A DNA stretch of 7,921 nt, from positions 1 through 7,921 of the forward strand of contig DWUW01000078.1 in NCBI GenBank assembly GCA_019120525.1, in the 5' to 3' direction. The notes under the pieces were generated by a model that saw only the letters and a program-made list of their open reading frames with translations, was not told the DNA's origin and made no database searches. Below are positions 1 to 5,990 of this stretch, piece by piece (the stretch's first letter is position 1; the number at the start of each line of letters is the position of its first letter). The position numbers and the translations under genes are program-made. The DNA comes from Candidatus Eisenbergiella stercorigallinarum. Its GTDB lineage: Bacteria > Bacillota > Clostridia > Lachnospirales > Lachnospiraceae.

Positions 1-399
1 CGGAAGGAGTATCTGGACAGGAAGGAGCCCATCCATTTCCGCAGGCTGAAAATCGACGACCTTACGGGGGAGACCAGTTCCGAGTTCGATACGAAGGTTA
101 CCGTTGTATATACCAATCACGGAAGGGAAAAAACCTTCGCCGCGGTGGGCAACGGCCCCATCGACGCGGTGCAGAGAGGGCTTCAGATGGAGCTTGGCGT
201 GAAGATGCGGATCCTGGATTACGAAGAACACGCCCTGCAGAGCGGCGCCAATTCCCAGGCGGCGGCGTATATCCATCTGCTGGATGGGGATACCGGCCGC
301 GTGACCTACGGCGTGGGCGTGAGCTCCAACATTACCCGCGCTTCCGTCCGGGCGATCTTCTCGGCGGTGAACAGGCTGGAGCTTGGAGGAAAGGCATAA
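1..399 (+). CDS. leuA: 2-isopropylmalate synthase, C-terminal part (truncated by window edge)
   Basis: The open frame enters at base 1 and ends at TAA 397-399, giving 132 visible residues. These match the C-terminal regulatory (LeuA allosteric/dimer) domain of 2-isopropylmalate synthase, which condenses acetyl-CoA with 2-oxoisovalerate in the first committed step of leucine synthesis. Landmarks are GNGPIDA (visible residues 50-56), DYEEHAL (73-79), SQAAAYIHL (85-93), and the closing segment YGVGVSSNITRASVRAIFSAVN (103-124, read here as spaced motifs YGVG, SNI and AVNRL). This pattern fits the longer, about 560-residue class of LeuA rather than homocitrate or citramalate synthase, though the catalytic TIM barrel lies outside the window. 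In family members this domain binds leucine for feedback inhibition; the fit of the leucine pocket cannot be judged here. A strong terminator follows about 80 bases after the stop, so leuA is the last gene of its transcript. Confidence 0.93.
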   Translation, partial: RKEYLDRKEPIHFRRLKIDDLTGETSSEFDTKVTVVYTNHGREKTFAAVGNGPIDAVQRGLQMELGVKMRILDYEEHALQSGANSQAAAYIHLLDGDTGRVTYGVGVSSNITRASVRAIFSAVNRLELGGKA

Positions 400-425
400 G
401 GGCCGCGCGCCCCATGCCGGTATCC

Positions 426-464
426 TCCGGATAACATGCCGTCAGGAGGAGGATCTTATCCGGA
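426..464. repeat. 9-bp perfect inverted repeat downstream of leuA
   Basis: TCCGGATAA (426-434) and TTATCCGGA (456-464) are exact reverse complements around a 21-nt loop. The loop contains a purine-rich GGAGGAGGAT stretch that could alternatively pair with ATCCTCC (422-428). It has no U-tract, so it is not a terminator on its own. It may stabilise the leuA mRNA 3' end or be incidental. Confidence 0.45.
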
Positions 465-475
465 CATCATAAAGC

Positions 476-533
476 GGACAGGCCGGGAGCCGGCTGGCGT
501 ATCTTCCTCGCCCAGCCGGCTCCCGGCCTGTCC
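476..533. terminator. Strong intrinsic terminator between convergent leuA and the DUF3048 gene
   Basis: Bases 476-497 (GGACAGGCC through GGCTGG) and 512-533 form a perfect 22-bp stem with a 14-nt loop. On the + strand the stem is followed by the pyrimidine tract CCTTCTTTTCTTCC (ending about 547), which suits termination of leuA. On the - strand the trailing sequence is GCTTTAT, a weaker U-tract, so it may also stop the convergent DUF3048 transcript whose stop lies at 561. Confidence 0.9.
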
Positions 534-560
534 TTCTTTTCTTCCGCTTGTTATTTCGGA

Positions 561-1721
561 TCAGTCATACCCGAACTCGTCGCCATCCTGCACGATGCAG
601 ATCATGGTCTTTCCGGTGTTGAGCTCGATCTCATTTCCGTTGTCGTCATAGTATCTGGTGGGCTCGTAGTCCGCGGTCTTCTCCCAGGTAACATGGATGC
701 CCCGGCCGTTGGTGAAGAAATAACCGTCCCTGGTATTGTCGTGAACCTGGAAGGCCAGGTATCCGTTGTCGTCCCTCTGCTCATAATAGGCGAACTGAAC
801 CAGAACGTTTTTAAAGGCAAGCTGCTGATTGTCGAAGGCGGCGTCCACATGAGGCTCGCCATATTCATACCGGTAGAACAGCCCGTCCTCTTCATTGTAT
901 TCAAAATAGGTATCGGAGACCGGATAGCAGGCGGACATATCGATCTTTTTCACGGCAAAGGAGTTCTCGTACTGCTCCAGGGTATTCGGTGAGGACTCGG
1001 ACGCAAATTTGAAATGGTCCGGATTGTAATAATCCTCCCGGTAGGTCTTGGAGTAGCCGAAGTGCTCAAGCGCTTCATTGGCCCCTTCCGCGCTCAGATA
1101 GGCGTTCTGGGGAGCCTTTCTGTCGCTGGAACGGAAATAGGCGCCGTCAAAAAGCCCTTTCTTGCCGGATTCGCCGTAGCCGGCTCCGGTAACATTTTCC
1201 GTGCTGCTCTTCTCTATCACATCCTCAATGTAATAGGGGCCGCCATAGTGGAAAAGAATGGCATCCCATTCAAAGGACCAGTAGGCATAATAATCGCGAA
1301 GGCTCCTCACGTTTCCGATCCGCGTCATATCCTCTCTGTCCCAGTCTTTGATGACAGCCATCAGACGGGTAATGTTTCCTTCCACCTGGCATTCATAGAG
1401 AATGTCGGCCCGGGAAAGGCTGTAATGGGGAAGGGCGGGAGAATCATTGGGAACCATGACGGCGATGGGACGCTGGTCAGCGATCGCCCCGTCGATCCAT
1501 TCATTGGTCAGGGTGCTGCGTACCATGCCTTCCTCAGGAGGGATATCCTCCGGCTCTGTTTCCGTTTCGGTCTCGGCCTGCGTCTCGGCAGGGACGCTTT
1601 CCGGGATGGCTTCCTCCGTGACGGAAGGGGTTTCTTCCGGGGCGCTTTCCTTTTTCCCGCAGCCCGTAAGGAGCATGGCGGAGGAAAGCCCAAGCAAAAG
1701 CAATACGCTCAGTTTTTTCAT
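561..1721 (-). CDS. DUF3048 (YerB-like) lipoprotein
   Basis: This is a 386-residue secreted lipoprotein. The N-terminus has a Lys pair, a hydrophobic stretch and the lipobox L18-T19-G20-C21, so C21 should be lipidated and the protein anchored on the outer face of the membrane. Residues 26-65 are a Glu/Thr/Pro-rich spacer. The rest matches DUF3048: RPIAVMVPND (84-93), SRADILYE (103-110), EGNITRLMAV (114-123), a GNVRSLRDYY segment (136-145) and DAILFHYGG (153-161). The C-terminal half carries GRGIHVTWEK (339-348) and LNTGKTMICIVQ (367-378), typical of the family's second domain. In Bacillus subtilis the homologue is YerB; the biochemical function of the family is not established. The start is supported by GAGGT six to seven bases upstream (on + at 1728-1732) and by the signal peptide. 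It has its own promoter and is convergent with leuA, so it appears monocistronic. Function in this locus is unknown. Confidence 0.92.
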   Translation of the reverse strand: MKKLSVLLLLGLSSAMLLTGCGKKESAPEETPSVTEEAIPESVPAETQAETETETEPEDIPPEEGMVRSTLTNEWIDGAIADQRPIAVMVPNDSPALPHYSLSRADILYECQVEGNITRLMAVIKDWDREDMTRIGNVRSLRDYYAYWSFEWDAILFHYGGPYYIEDVIEKSSTENVTGAGYGESGKKGLFDGAYFRSSDRKAPQNAYLSAEGANEALEHFGYSKTYREDYYNPDHFKFASESSPNTLEQYENSFAVKKIDMSACYPVSDTYFEYNEEDGLFYRYEYGEPHVDAAFDNQQLAFKNVLVQFAYYEQRDDNGYLAFQVHDNTRDGYFFTNGRGIHVTWEKTADYEPTRYYDDNGNEIELNTGKTMICIVQDGDEFGYD

Positions 1722-1782
1722 TTGAATACCTCACTTTCCTGAATATCGGTCCATGCCGTTTGATCCGGCGGCACTGTCTTCT

Positions 1783-1812
1783 ATTATAGTCTACCGGAAG
1801 GGCGCTTGTCAC
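1783..1812 (-). promoter_or_regulatory. Sigma-A-type promoter of the DUF3048 lipoprotein gene
   Basis: Read on the - strand, a -35 GTGACA (1807-1812) and a perfect -10 TATAAT (1783-1788) are separated by 18 bp. Transcription would begin near 1776, giving a leader of about 55 nt before the ATG at 1719-1721. Confidence 0.75.
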
Positions 1813-1873
1813 TATGGAAAATGTGGATTTAACGAAAATTAAGAAATACACGGGGAAAGCCCGGGAAAATATC

Positions 1874-1903
1874 ATGGCAAAGCACCGGCAGGTGTGATAC
1901 AAT
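1874..1903 (+). promoter_or_regulatory. Putative extended -10 promoter of rfbD
   Basis: The -10 TACAAT (1898-1903) is preceded by TG one base upstream (1895-1896), an extended -10. A weaker -35 ATGGCA (1874-1879, four of six) lies 18 bp upstream. The start would be near 1910, giving a leader of about 98 nt. The sequence upstream (1825-1850) is AT-rich, which could act as an UP-like element. It is back to back with the lipoprotein promoter. Confidence 0.6.
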
Positions 1904-1948
1904 AAAGCAGAACTGCCGGAAGGCAGACGATGGGATCGCGACAGGGCC

Positions 1949-1991
1949 GCCCGGAGGGCAAAGGCAGCTTTCCGGGCAGGCAGAGATTTTT
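1949..1991 (+). promoter_or_regulatory. Leader hairpin plus U-run upstream of rfbD
   Basis: In the rfbD leader, GCCCGGAGGGC (1949-1959) pairs with GCTTTCCGGGC (1967-1977) over 11 bp, two of them G-U, with a 7-nt loop. Five T residues follow at 1987-1991, just before the ribosome site. The 9-nt gap between stem and T-run is too long for a standard terminator, so attenuation is only a possibility; the hairpin may also affect mRNA stability or ribosome access. Confidence 0.4.
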
Positions 1992-1996
1992 AATAT

Positions 1997-2001
1997 GGAG
2001 G
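1997..2001 (+). promoter_or_regulatory. Ribosome binding site fixing the rfbD start
   Basis: GGAGG lies six bases before ATG 2008. It selects this start over the in-frame ATG at 1930, whose extra 26 residues do not fit the protein family. Confidence 0.85.
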
Positions 2002-2007
2002 AAGCTT

Positions 2008-2859
2008 ATGAAGAAAATCATTGTGACCGGATGCAACGGGCAGCTTGGACGGGCTGTGAACCAGCTTTATCAGGGCAGGGAGGATCTCAGCTTTGTCAAT
2101 ACGGACGTGGGAGAGCTGGATATCACGAAGATCGACAGCGTGATGGAGCTGGCGAGGGAGGTGAAGCCCTATGCCATTATCAACTGCGCCGCCCATACCA
2201 ATGTGGATAAATGTGAGACGGATTTTGACAACGCGTTCCGGATCAACGCCATCGGGGCCAGGAACCTTGCCATCGCTTCCAGGGAAACGGGGGCGAAGCT
2301 GGTGCACATTTCGACGGATTATGTGTTTGACGGGAAGAACCGGGAGCTTCCGTATGTGGAGACGGATGCGGTGGATCCCCAGAGCGCGTACGGGAGCACG
2401 AAGCTTGCGGGAGAGAATTTTGTTAAGGATTTTGCCGACAGGTATTTCATCCTGCGTACGGCGTGGCTGTATGGGGATGGGAAGAATTTTGCCAGGACCA
2501 TGCTCCGGCTTTCCGAAACCCATGATAAGATTACGGTGGTGAACGACCAGGTAGGTTCTCCGACCAGCGCTTCGGAGCTCGCGAAGGCGATTGACGCGCT
2601 TCTGTTCACGGAGAACTACGGCCTGTTCCATGCGACCTGTGAAGGGAGCTGCTGCTGGGCTGATTTCGCGAGGGAGGTGCTCCGGCTGGCGGGGAAAAAG
2701 ACACAGATCGTGGATGTGACTACGGAGGAATATGGAGCCGCGGCTCCGCGTCCGGCTTACAGCATTCTGGAGAACCGGATGTTCAAGCTGACCACGGATT
2801 TTATGTTCGCGGACTGGCATGACGCGATCGCGGAATATATGAAGGGAGAGGCGGTCTGA
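2008..2859 (+). CDS. rfbD: dTDP-4-dehydrorhamnose reductase (RmlD/RfbD)
   Basis: This 283-residue cytoplasmic short-chain reductase catalyses the last step of dTDP-L-rhamnose synthesis: NAD(P)H-dependent reduction of dTDP-4-dehydro-L-rhamnose. The N-terminal Rossmann motif is TGCNGQLG (7-14). Family signatures follow: INCAAHTNVDKCE (58-70), STDYVFDG (102-109), the catalytic Y128-xxx-K132 within AYGSTKLAGE (127-136), RTAWLYGDGKNF (150-161) and PRPAYSILEN (258-267). Length is normal for RmlD (about 280-300). The reading frame extends upstream to an ATG at 1930, which also has a GGAAGG six bases before it, but the Rossmann strand begins directly at MKKIIVTG and GGAGG precedes ATG 2008, so the shorter form is preferred. 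It has its own promoter and is closed by a terminator, so it appears monocistronic; rmlA, rmlB and rmlC are not visible. The product feeds rhamnose into surface polysaccharides. Confidence 0.95.
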   Translation: MKKIIVTGCNGQLGRAVNQLYQGREDLSFVNTDVGELDITKIDSVMELAREVKPYAIINCAAHTNVDKCETDFDNAFRINAIGARNLAIASRETGAKLVHISTDYVFDGKNRELPYVETDAVDPQSAYGSTKLAGENFVKDFADRYFILRTAWLYGDGKNFARTMLRLSETHDKITVVNDQVGSPTSASELAKAIDALLFTENYGLFHATCEGSCCWADFAREVLRLAGKKTQIVDVTTEEYGAAAPRPAYSILENRMFKLTTDFMFADWHDAIAEYMKGEAV

Positions 2860-2914
2860 ACGCGGAAAGGAGGACGGACGCCTCCTGACGGGAAAGAAAC
2901 GGGGAATCCGATAG

Positions 2915-2992
2915 AAAAAGCAGAGGGCTGCCGTACCGGGGATGGAGAGCGTGATATGCTCGGGACATATCCACCGGCGCGGCAGCCCTTTT
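2915..2992. terminator. Bidirectional intrinsic terminator between rfbD and the DUF6020 gene
   Basis: AGGGCTGCCG (2924-2933) pairs perfectly with CGGCAGCCCT (2980-2989). The stem continues inward with CCGG (2936-2939)/CCGG (2974-2977), GGAT (2940-2943)/ATCC (2969-2972, one bulged A) and GAGC (2947-2950)/GCTC (2958-2961), closing a 7-nt loop. TTTT at 2989-2992 serves rfbD on the + strand, and AAAAA at 2915-2919 gives a U-run for the convergent - strand transcript. Confidence 0.87.
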
Positions 2993-3008
2993 CCTGCGGC
3001 AGAGGCTG

Positions 3009-4868
3009 TCAGCCTTTCTGCCCGTCTCCGGAGCCGGGCCCGGACGGACAGGCATCCGGGGCTACCTCCAGCCCCGCGCACAGAAGAAGGGGCATGGACA
3101 GGATCAGGGGATAGGCGTAACGCAGGTCCGCCGCCACAGGCGTCGCGATGCAGAGGGTAAGGACCAGGGCGAAAAAGGGGACGAACAGCAGGCAGTTGCG
3201 TCTCTTTCCGTTCAGCGCGCAGTTCGCGCACCAGAAAATGGCCGCCCAGGTAAAGGCGCCGATGCTGTAGAGCAGCCCATAGAGAGGGAAAAGGGTGTAA
3301 AGCTTGTTCAGGATCTCCACCACCTTCCAGGCGGCAGTGCCGCTCAGGACGGACTGCCCGGAAAGGCCGAGATCGTTGGGGGAAATGCTTTCGTTTACGG
3401 TAAGGCCGGGATCTCCCGGATACCAGTAGCCATGGGTCTGGTCCGAGAAGGCGTTCCAGTAATCCAGCGGATAACGCAGGCCGAGCGTAAGCCAGAGCTT
3501 CAGGTATTCTCCCTTGTGGGCTTCCAGATATTCCGGGTCGCCATACTGGATGAGGGCTTTTACGGGATCTGACAGCTCCGGCTGATAATAATCGGCGATG
3601 GAAGCATAATCTACGGTCCGGTCCAGAAGGCGGATCTCTTCCTGTGTCAGAGCCCGTCCTTCCCGGACCACGCGGGCAATCTGCTGGGCGGGGATGGAAA
3701 GGGACTCGGAAAAAGCCGGTTTTGCCACATCGAGCGCCCGGTAAACAGGGCCTTTGATACCCAGGGCGAGCACGGCGACAAGAAGGATGCCGGGAAGGAG
3801 GATCCGGCATTCCCTGCGCAGGACGATGAGCAGGAAAGGGGCGGTAAGCAGGAACACGTACAGCCCGTTGGACCGGAAAAGGCAGACCAGCAGACCGGAG
3901 AAAAGGAGCAGCAGGACCGGCCCGGGCGCTTCCCGGAAGCGTTTCCCGCGGGAGTACAGGTGAAGGAGCCGGTAGATCCCAAGGGCGAACAGAAGCAGAA
4001 AGCCGGAGAAAAGGACATCCTTCCACATGGTAACGGCAAAGCTTCCGTTATAAGGGACGCAGGCGTAAAAGGCGAGAAAAAGGAAGCACAGCTTTTTTCC
4101 CGCGCCATAGCGGTACAGCACGCACAGACAGTAGCACAGGAGAAGCGCCATCAGGAGCATCTGGAATACGGTGTAGCAGGCGATGGCCGCATAGGTATTG
4201 TGGAAAACAGCCATCCCTAACGTGAGGCAGAGCCGGATGAGCAGGGTATGGGCGAAAGGATGATGGTCGCTGCAGGCGGACAGGCCCATGGCCTGGCTGT
4301 ACTGGCTGAGGCTGTCCGGCGTCATAACGCCCGGGAAATTATACAGAAACCAGGGAAGCCAGCAGCACAGCAGGATGACCGGGAGCAGCAGCTTCAGCTG
4401 ACGGGGAAGCTGCTGCTCCTGGAAATGGGGGTTTTTAAACCCGAGGATCCGCTGCGTCCGTTTCCCCAGATAGAAAAACAGAAGCCGCAGCCCGTGAAAG
4501 AACAGGAAAAATAAACCGGCCGCGCCAAGCAGCAGGCTTACCGCCTGAAAAAGCGGGCTGGCCAGTCCCTCCGTGAGCCGTGCGTATTCGCGGGAAAGAC
4601 AGAGGAGGGAGAAAAAAAGGCCGAGAAAAAGGCTGGCTGCGCGCCGTTTCTTTTCGGAAAGGGAAAACACCAGACGGCGTCCGTCTTTGGAGGAAAGGCT
4701 CCCACGCTCGTTTGCCTTATCCGTAAGAAAGAGAGGGAAACACAGCAGAAAGAAAACAAGAGGAAAGATGCTGGTGGCCGGAAGGGAACAGATGCGGGTA
4801 AGGGCATAGCAAGAAAACCAGGCCTCCAGCGCGGCTGAAATTTTGCGGAAGTTCCTTTTTTCGATCAT
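3009..4868 (-). CDS. Polytopic membrane protein, DUF6020-like, putative GT-C-type glycosyltransferase
   Basis: This is a 619-residue protein with about a dozen membrane segments (roughly 33-48, 78-92, 106-134, 159-177, 205-222, 226-253, 259-276, 283-303, 317-350, 355-371, 521-546, 559-600) and a large soluble loop at about 372-515. Conserved-looking motifs are FPGVMTPDSLSQY (178-190), DHHPFAHTLL (201-210), MWKDVLFS (281-288), FRSNGLYV (331-338), ESLSIPAQQIARVV (388-401) and DLRYAYPL (581-588). From memory these match the DUF6020 family of Clostridia, which is uncharacterised. The first periplasm-side loop with Asp185 followed by a His pair (202-203) resembles the acidic-residue loop of GT-C glycosyltransferases using lipid-linked sugars; that reaction is inference. 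GGAAGG (on + at 4878-4883) lies nine bases before the ATG. It follows the araC gene by 60 bp on the same strand with no terminator between, so the two are probably co-transcribed. The C-terminal tail is short and hydrophilic. Confidence 0.8.
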   Translation of the reverse strand: MIEKRNFRKISAALEAWFSCYALTRICSLPATSIFPLVFFLLCFPLFLTDKANERGSLSSKDGRRLVFSLSEKKRRAASLFLGLFFSLLCLSREYARLTEGLASPLFQAVSLLLGAAGLFFLFFHGLRLLFFYLGKRTQRILGFKNPHFQEQQLPRQLKLLLPVILLCCWLPWFLYNFPGVMTPDSLSQYSQAMGLSACSDHHPFAHTLLIRLCLTLGMAVFHNTYAAIACYTVFQMLLMALLLCYCLCVLYRYGAGKKLCFLFLAFYACVPYNGSFAVTMWKDVLFSGFLLLFALGIYRLLHLYSRGKRFREAPGPVLLLLFSGLLVCLFRSNGLYVFLLTAPFLLIVLRRECRILLPGILLVAVLALGIKGPVYRALDVAKPAFSESLSIPAQQIARVVREGRALTQEEIRLLDRTVDYASIADYYQPELSDPVKALIQYGDPEYLEAHKGEYLKLWLTLGLRYPLDYWNAFSDQTHGYWYPGDPGLTVNESISPNDLGLSGQSVLSGTAAWKVVEILNKLYTLFPLYGLLYSIGAFTWAAIFWCANCALNGKRRNCLLFVPFFALVLTLCIATPVAADLRYAYPLILSMPLLLCAGLEVAPDACPSGPGSGDGQKG

Positions 4869-4928
4869 ATCTTTTATCCTTCCTTTCCTGGACGCGCCTG
4901 CAAAGGGGACGCGGCCGGAGAACAGAGT

Positions 4929-5765
4929 TTACCAGTTCCTGCGGTATTCCAGAGGCGTCATCCCTTCTGACCTGCGGAAGACCTTGATAAAATAGCCGGC
5001 GTCCGAAAAACCGCAGGCTGTGGCGATCCCTTCGATAGAACCGTCGGAAAAGCGAAGCAGGGATTTGGCGTGGGAAAGCCTTCTTGCCGTCAGGTCGTTC
5101 CCGATCGTGATCCCGTAATGCTTTTTATATTCTCTGGAGAGATGGTACTTGCTGATGAAGAAACGGGAAGACAGCTGCTCCAGGGAGATCTTTTCCATAT
5201 AGTGCTCCTCCAGATACTGCCTGACGGAAAGGAGCTTTGGCGACAGGGAATCCTCCCTGTCGGTTCCCGGACGGCCTTCCGTGAAGCAGAGGGTGATCAG
5301 GTCCGTCAGATACCGATGGGCGTACAGCTCCATCAGGGAAGGCTTTTCATGCATCAGTCCGTATAAAGCGGTTAAACTGTCCGTAAAGGGAGCGGTATCC
5401 GCGGGGTGGAAAATGGAATTCCGTTCCTGGGACTGGTAGATCCTGTAAAAATCATCCGCCCCGTTCCCGTTGAAATGCACCCACATCAGGGTCCAGGGAT
5501 GCTCTGCCGTGCTCTCGTGCGCGTACTGGTTCCGGCAGTTGATATAGACGCAGTCCCCGGCCTTGATGAAATGCCTTTTCCCCCGGTAGGTCAGATAGCC
5601 TTCTCCCTTCCTTACGGCAAGGAACAGGTAAGAGCTCAGATTTTCCCGGGAGCTGATATGCGGCTCCATGGAAGTCAGCGTACCGATCTCCTGGACATAA
5701 AGATAATGGGATTTTGCGTAGGAGGAAGGGGTGGCGAGCACCCGGTCCGATACAGATTTTGCCAT
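4929..5765 (-). CDS. AraC-family transcriptional regulator (cupin sensor plus double helix-turn-helix)
   Basis: The preferred start gives 278 residues. Residues about 20-165 look like the AraC-type cupin sensor: YLFLAVRKGEGYLTYRGKR (46-64), a FIKAGDCVYIN strand (66-76) and HPWTLMWVHFNG (89-100). The C-terminal DNA-binding domain has two helix-turn-helix units: SLEQLSSRFFISKYHLSRE (194-212) and SIEGIATACGFSDAGYFIKVF (243-263, signatures IATACGFSD and YFIKVFRR), ending in the classic GMTPLEYR (268-275). The reading frame continues to an ATG at 5898-5900, but the promoter's -10 sits at 5851-5856 and transcription would begin near 5844, so that start cannot be in the mRNA. ATG 5763-5765 has AAAGGAG at 5770-5776. 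The ligand is unknown; such cupin sensors often bind sugars. The gene is divergent from gmd and heads a probable operon with the DUF6020 gene, so it may control one or both. Confidence 0.93.
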   Translation of the reverse strand: MAKSVSDRVLATPSSYAKSHYLYVQEIGTLTSMEPHISSRENLSSYLFLAVRKGEGYLTYRGKRHFIKAGDCVYINCRNQYAHESTAEHPWTLMWVHFNGNGADDFYRIYQSQERNSIFHPADTAPFTDSLTALYGLMHEKPSLMELYAHRYLTDLITLCFTEGRPGTDREDSLSPKLLSVRQYLEEHYMEKISLEQLSSRFFISKYHLSREYKKHYGITIGNDLTARRLSHAKSLLRFSDGSIEGIATACGFSDAGYFIKVFRRSEGMTPLEYRRNW

Positions 5766-5769
5766 CGGG

Positions 5770-5776
5770 CTCCTTT
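5770..5776 (-). promoter_or_regulatory. Ribosome binding site deciding the araC-family gene start
   Basis: On the - strand AAAGGAG lies four bases before ATG 5763-5765. The spacing is short but this is the only convincing site in the transcribed leader. Confidence 0.65.
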
Positions 5777-5784
5777 CCGCAGGG

Positions 5785-5840
5785 CGGGACAGGCTGGAAA
5801 GAAAAGTCCCGGACCGGCACGGGGATGTGCCGGAACCCCG
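5785..5840 (-). promoter_or_regulatory. Structured leader of the araC-family gene with competing hairpins
   Basis: Within the approximately 80-nt leader, CCGGCAC (5814-5820) pairs with GTGCCGG (5827-5833) around a 6-nt loop. An alternative stem CGGGG (5820-5824)/CCCCG (5836-5840) would exclude it. A further stem CGGGAC (5785-5790)/GTCCCG (5806-5811) lies next to the ribosome site, with the - strand pyrimidine run TTTTCTTTCC in its loop. No known riboswitch is recognised. A regulatory role is speculative. Confidence 0.35.
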
Positions 5841-5850
5841 CTTTTTTCCT

Positions 5851-5879
5851 ATTATACTCCCAAATCCGCCTGATAGCAA
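5851..5879 (-). promoter_or_regulatory. Sigma-A-type promoter of the araC-family gene
   Basis: On the - strand, -35 TTGCTA (5874-5879) and a perfect -10 TATAAT (5851-5856) are separated by 17 bp, giving a start near 5844. Its -35 overlaps the first GATAGYAA repeat. Confidence 0.8.
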
Positions 5880-5920
5880 TAAAATCCCATTTGTCGGCAA
5901 GATAGTAAATTGTCAGCAGG
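5872..5920. repeat. Candidate AraC-type operator: paired direct repeats between divergent promoters
   Basis: TTGTCGGCAAG (5891-5901) is repeated as TTGTCAGCAGG (5910-5920), nine of eleven bases identical with starts 19 bp apart. GATAGCAA (5872-5879) is repeated as GATAGTAA (5901-5908), seven of eight identical. One copy of the first repeat covers the gmd -35 and one copy of the second covers the araC -35. AraC-family proteins usually bind tandem half-sites about two helical turns apart, often abutting or overlapping a -35. That this site is bound by the adjacent regulator is inference. Confidence 0.5.
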
Positions 5921-5938
5921 AAAACGGCATGGTATAGT
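5910..5938 (+). promoter_or_regulatory. Sigma-A-type promoter of gmd
   Basis: The -35 TTGTCA (5910-5915, five of six) and -10 TATAGT (5933-5938, five of six) are separated by 17 bp, with an extended -10 TG at 5930-5931. Transcription would start near 5945, leaving a leader of about 46 nt. Confidence 0.8.
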
Positions 5939-5972
5939 GTGCAAGGATTTACAACAGGAAAGCATGTTTCGG

Positions 5973-5979
5973 AAAGGAG
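5973..5979 (+). promoter_or_regulatory. Ribosome binding site deciding the gmd start
   Basis: AAAGGAG lies 11 bases before ATG 5991. The upstream in-frame ATG at 5910 falls inside the promoter -35 and cannot be translated from that transcript. Confidence 0.75.
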
Positions 5980-5990
5980 AAACGGAAAAT

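Noticed and set aside
1560..1625. Glu/Thr/Pro-rich repetitive stretch in the lipoprotein gene as a possible tandem repeat or phase-variable tract
   Set aside because: The codons vary and there is no exact repeat unit long enough for slippage; it is an ordinary lipoprotein spacer.
1014..1742. 242-residue + strand frame opposite the DUF3048 lipoprotein gene
   Set aside because: It mirrors a well-supported lipoprotein gene, shows no domain, and crosses the lipoprotein start; treated as a shadow.
1930..2007. Upstream in-frame start for rfbD (ATG 1930 with GGAAGG at 1918-1923)
   Set aside because: The added 26 residues are basic and unlike any RmlD N-terminus, and GGAGG directly precedes ATG 2008. 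The site could still be used at low level.
1990..4026. 678-residue open frame on the - strand across rfbD and into the DUF6020 gene
   Set aside because: It is antisense to rfbD, overlaps the DUF6020 frame and the terminator, and its translation is Arg/Pro-rich low complexity with no recognisable motif. GC-rich codon use produces such shadows.
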